Shown one piece after another: positions 63,960-64,000 of a DNA stretch of 64,000 bases. The DNA is from an uncultured Algibacter sp. Its GTDB lineage: Bacteria > Bacteroidota > Bacteroidia > Flavobacteriales > Flavobacteriaceae. Both the position numbers and the translations under genes were made by a program. Position 1 is the stretch's first letter. Each line of letters begins with the position of its first letter. The stretch lies in NCBI GenBank assembly GCA_947499935.1, contig CANMQH010000014.1:40357-104356 (forward strand), read 5' to 3'. The notes below the pieces were generated by a model, which was given only the letters and a program-made list of their open reading frames with translations, was not told the origin of the DNA and did no database searches.

Positions 63960-63970
63960 TATCTTTCTTT

Positions 63971-64000
63971 ATGGCAAAAGCAAAAGATTTCCCAATAAAA
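63971..64000 (+). CDS. Start of an unidentified gene, cut by the window end
   Basis: Ten codons, MAKAKDFPIK, run to the last base of the window behind a good -7 element. Too short for identification. Confidence 0.5.
   Translation, partial: MAKAKDFPIK

Larger units (their letters stand above)
63571..63970. other. Region downstream of tRNA-Phe
   Basis: About 400 bases without an intact gene. It includes an inverted repeat around 63577-63614 (AAAAACTCATAAC and its complement), probably the tRNA terminator, the start-less fragment at 63704-63931 and the promoter of the last gene. Nothing else seen. Confidence 0.45.

Noticed and set aside
1..64000. CRISPR arrays, rRNA genes, complete insertion sequences and phage genes
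   Set aside because: No regularly spaced repeats, rRNA signatures, transposase, integrase or phage structural motifs were found while reading the window.

Overview
The window looks like a chromosomal segment of a marine-type Flavobacteriaceae (Bacteroidota). The evidence is AT-rich DNA, type IX secretion (T9SS) C-terminal sorting domains, promoters of the TAnnTTTG type, a 287-residue primary sigma factor, FecI/FecR/TonB-receptor/DUF4249 signalling, degradative-type HMG-CoA reductase and a division/cell-wall (dcw) cluster without murF or ddl. No genus can be assigned from the sequence alone.

Layout. 1-1.8 kb: tail of a LytTR regulator, a von Willebrand A lipoprotein and a small secreted protein. 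1.9-10.3 kb: a GH8 glycanase, a small T9SS-exported protein, rpoD, rpe, an MtfA-like metallopeptidase and a 925-residue secreted CotH/lamin-tail protein. 10.3-12.2 kb: a gene-poor stretch with broken coding fragments and one Cys/Trp-rich lipoprotein of unknown function. 12.2-19.5 kb: a compact cell-surface signalling module (ECF sigma factor, FecR, TonB receptor, DUF4249 lipoprotein) with a divergent pair of related Ig-like lipoproteins, the second carrying an HEPFH putative zinc site. This module is bounded by two exact 15-bp copies of the 3' end of the tRNA-Arg gene at 19533-19606, so I read it as a small tRNA-associated island that has lost, or never had, an integrase.

19.7-36.3 kb: yqeY, then the dcw cluster on the minus strand, transcribed mraZ-rsmH-ftsL-ftsI-murE-mraY-murD-ftsW-murG-murC-ftsQ-ftsA-ftsZ. 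Three 10-bp-spaced TACCAC repeats (GTGGTA on the coding strand) just upstream of mraZ form a textbook MraZ operator, and a strong hairpin follows ftsZ. 36.5-46.3 kb: alpha/beta hydrolase, engB, an orphan OppC-like permease, a Tsp/Prc protease, then surE, a small membrane protein, lpxB, an NlpC/P60 lipoprotein and comEC.

46.3-55.3 kb: a peptide-scavenging operon (DPP4-type S9 peptidase, two POT transporters, a thioredoxin) and two mevalonate-pathway genes. 55.3-63.3 kb: an envelope operon on the minus strand (coaX, an outer-membrane protein, a TPR protein, lptC, a small membrane protein, a CNNM/CBS protein, ppiD). The window ends with tRNA-Phe, a start-less gene fragment and the first ten codons of a new gene.

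Most of the window is conserved housekeeping DNA. The best candidate for something new is the 12.2-19.5 kb module and its putative surface metallopeptidase.
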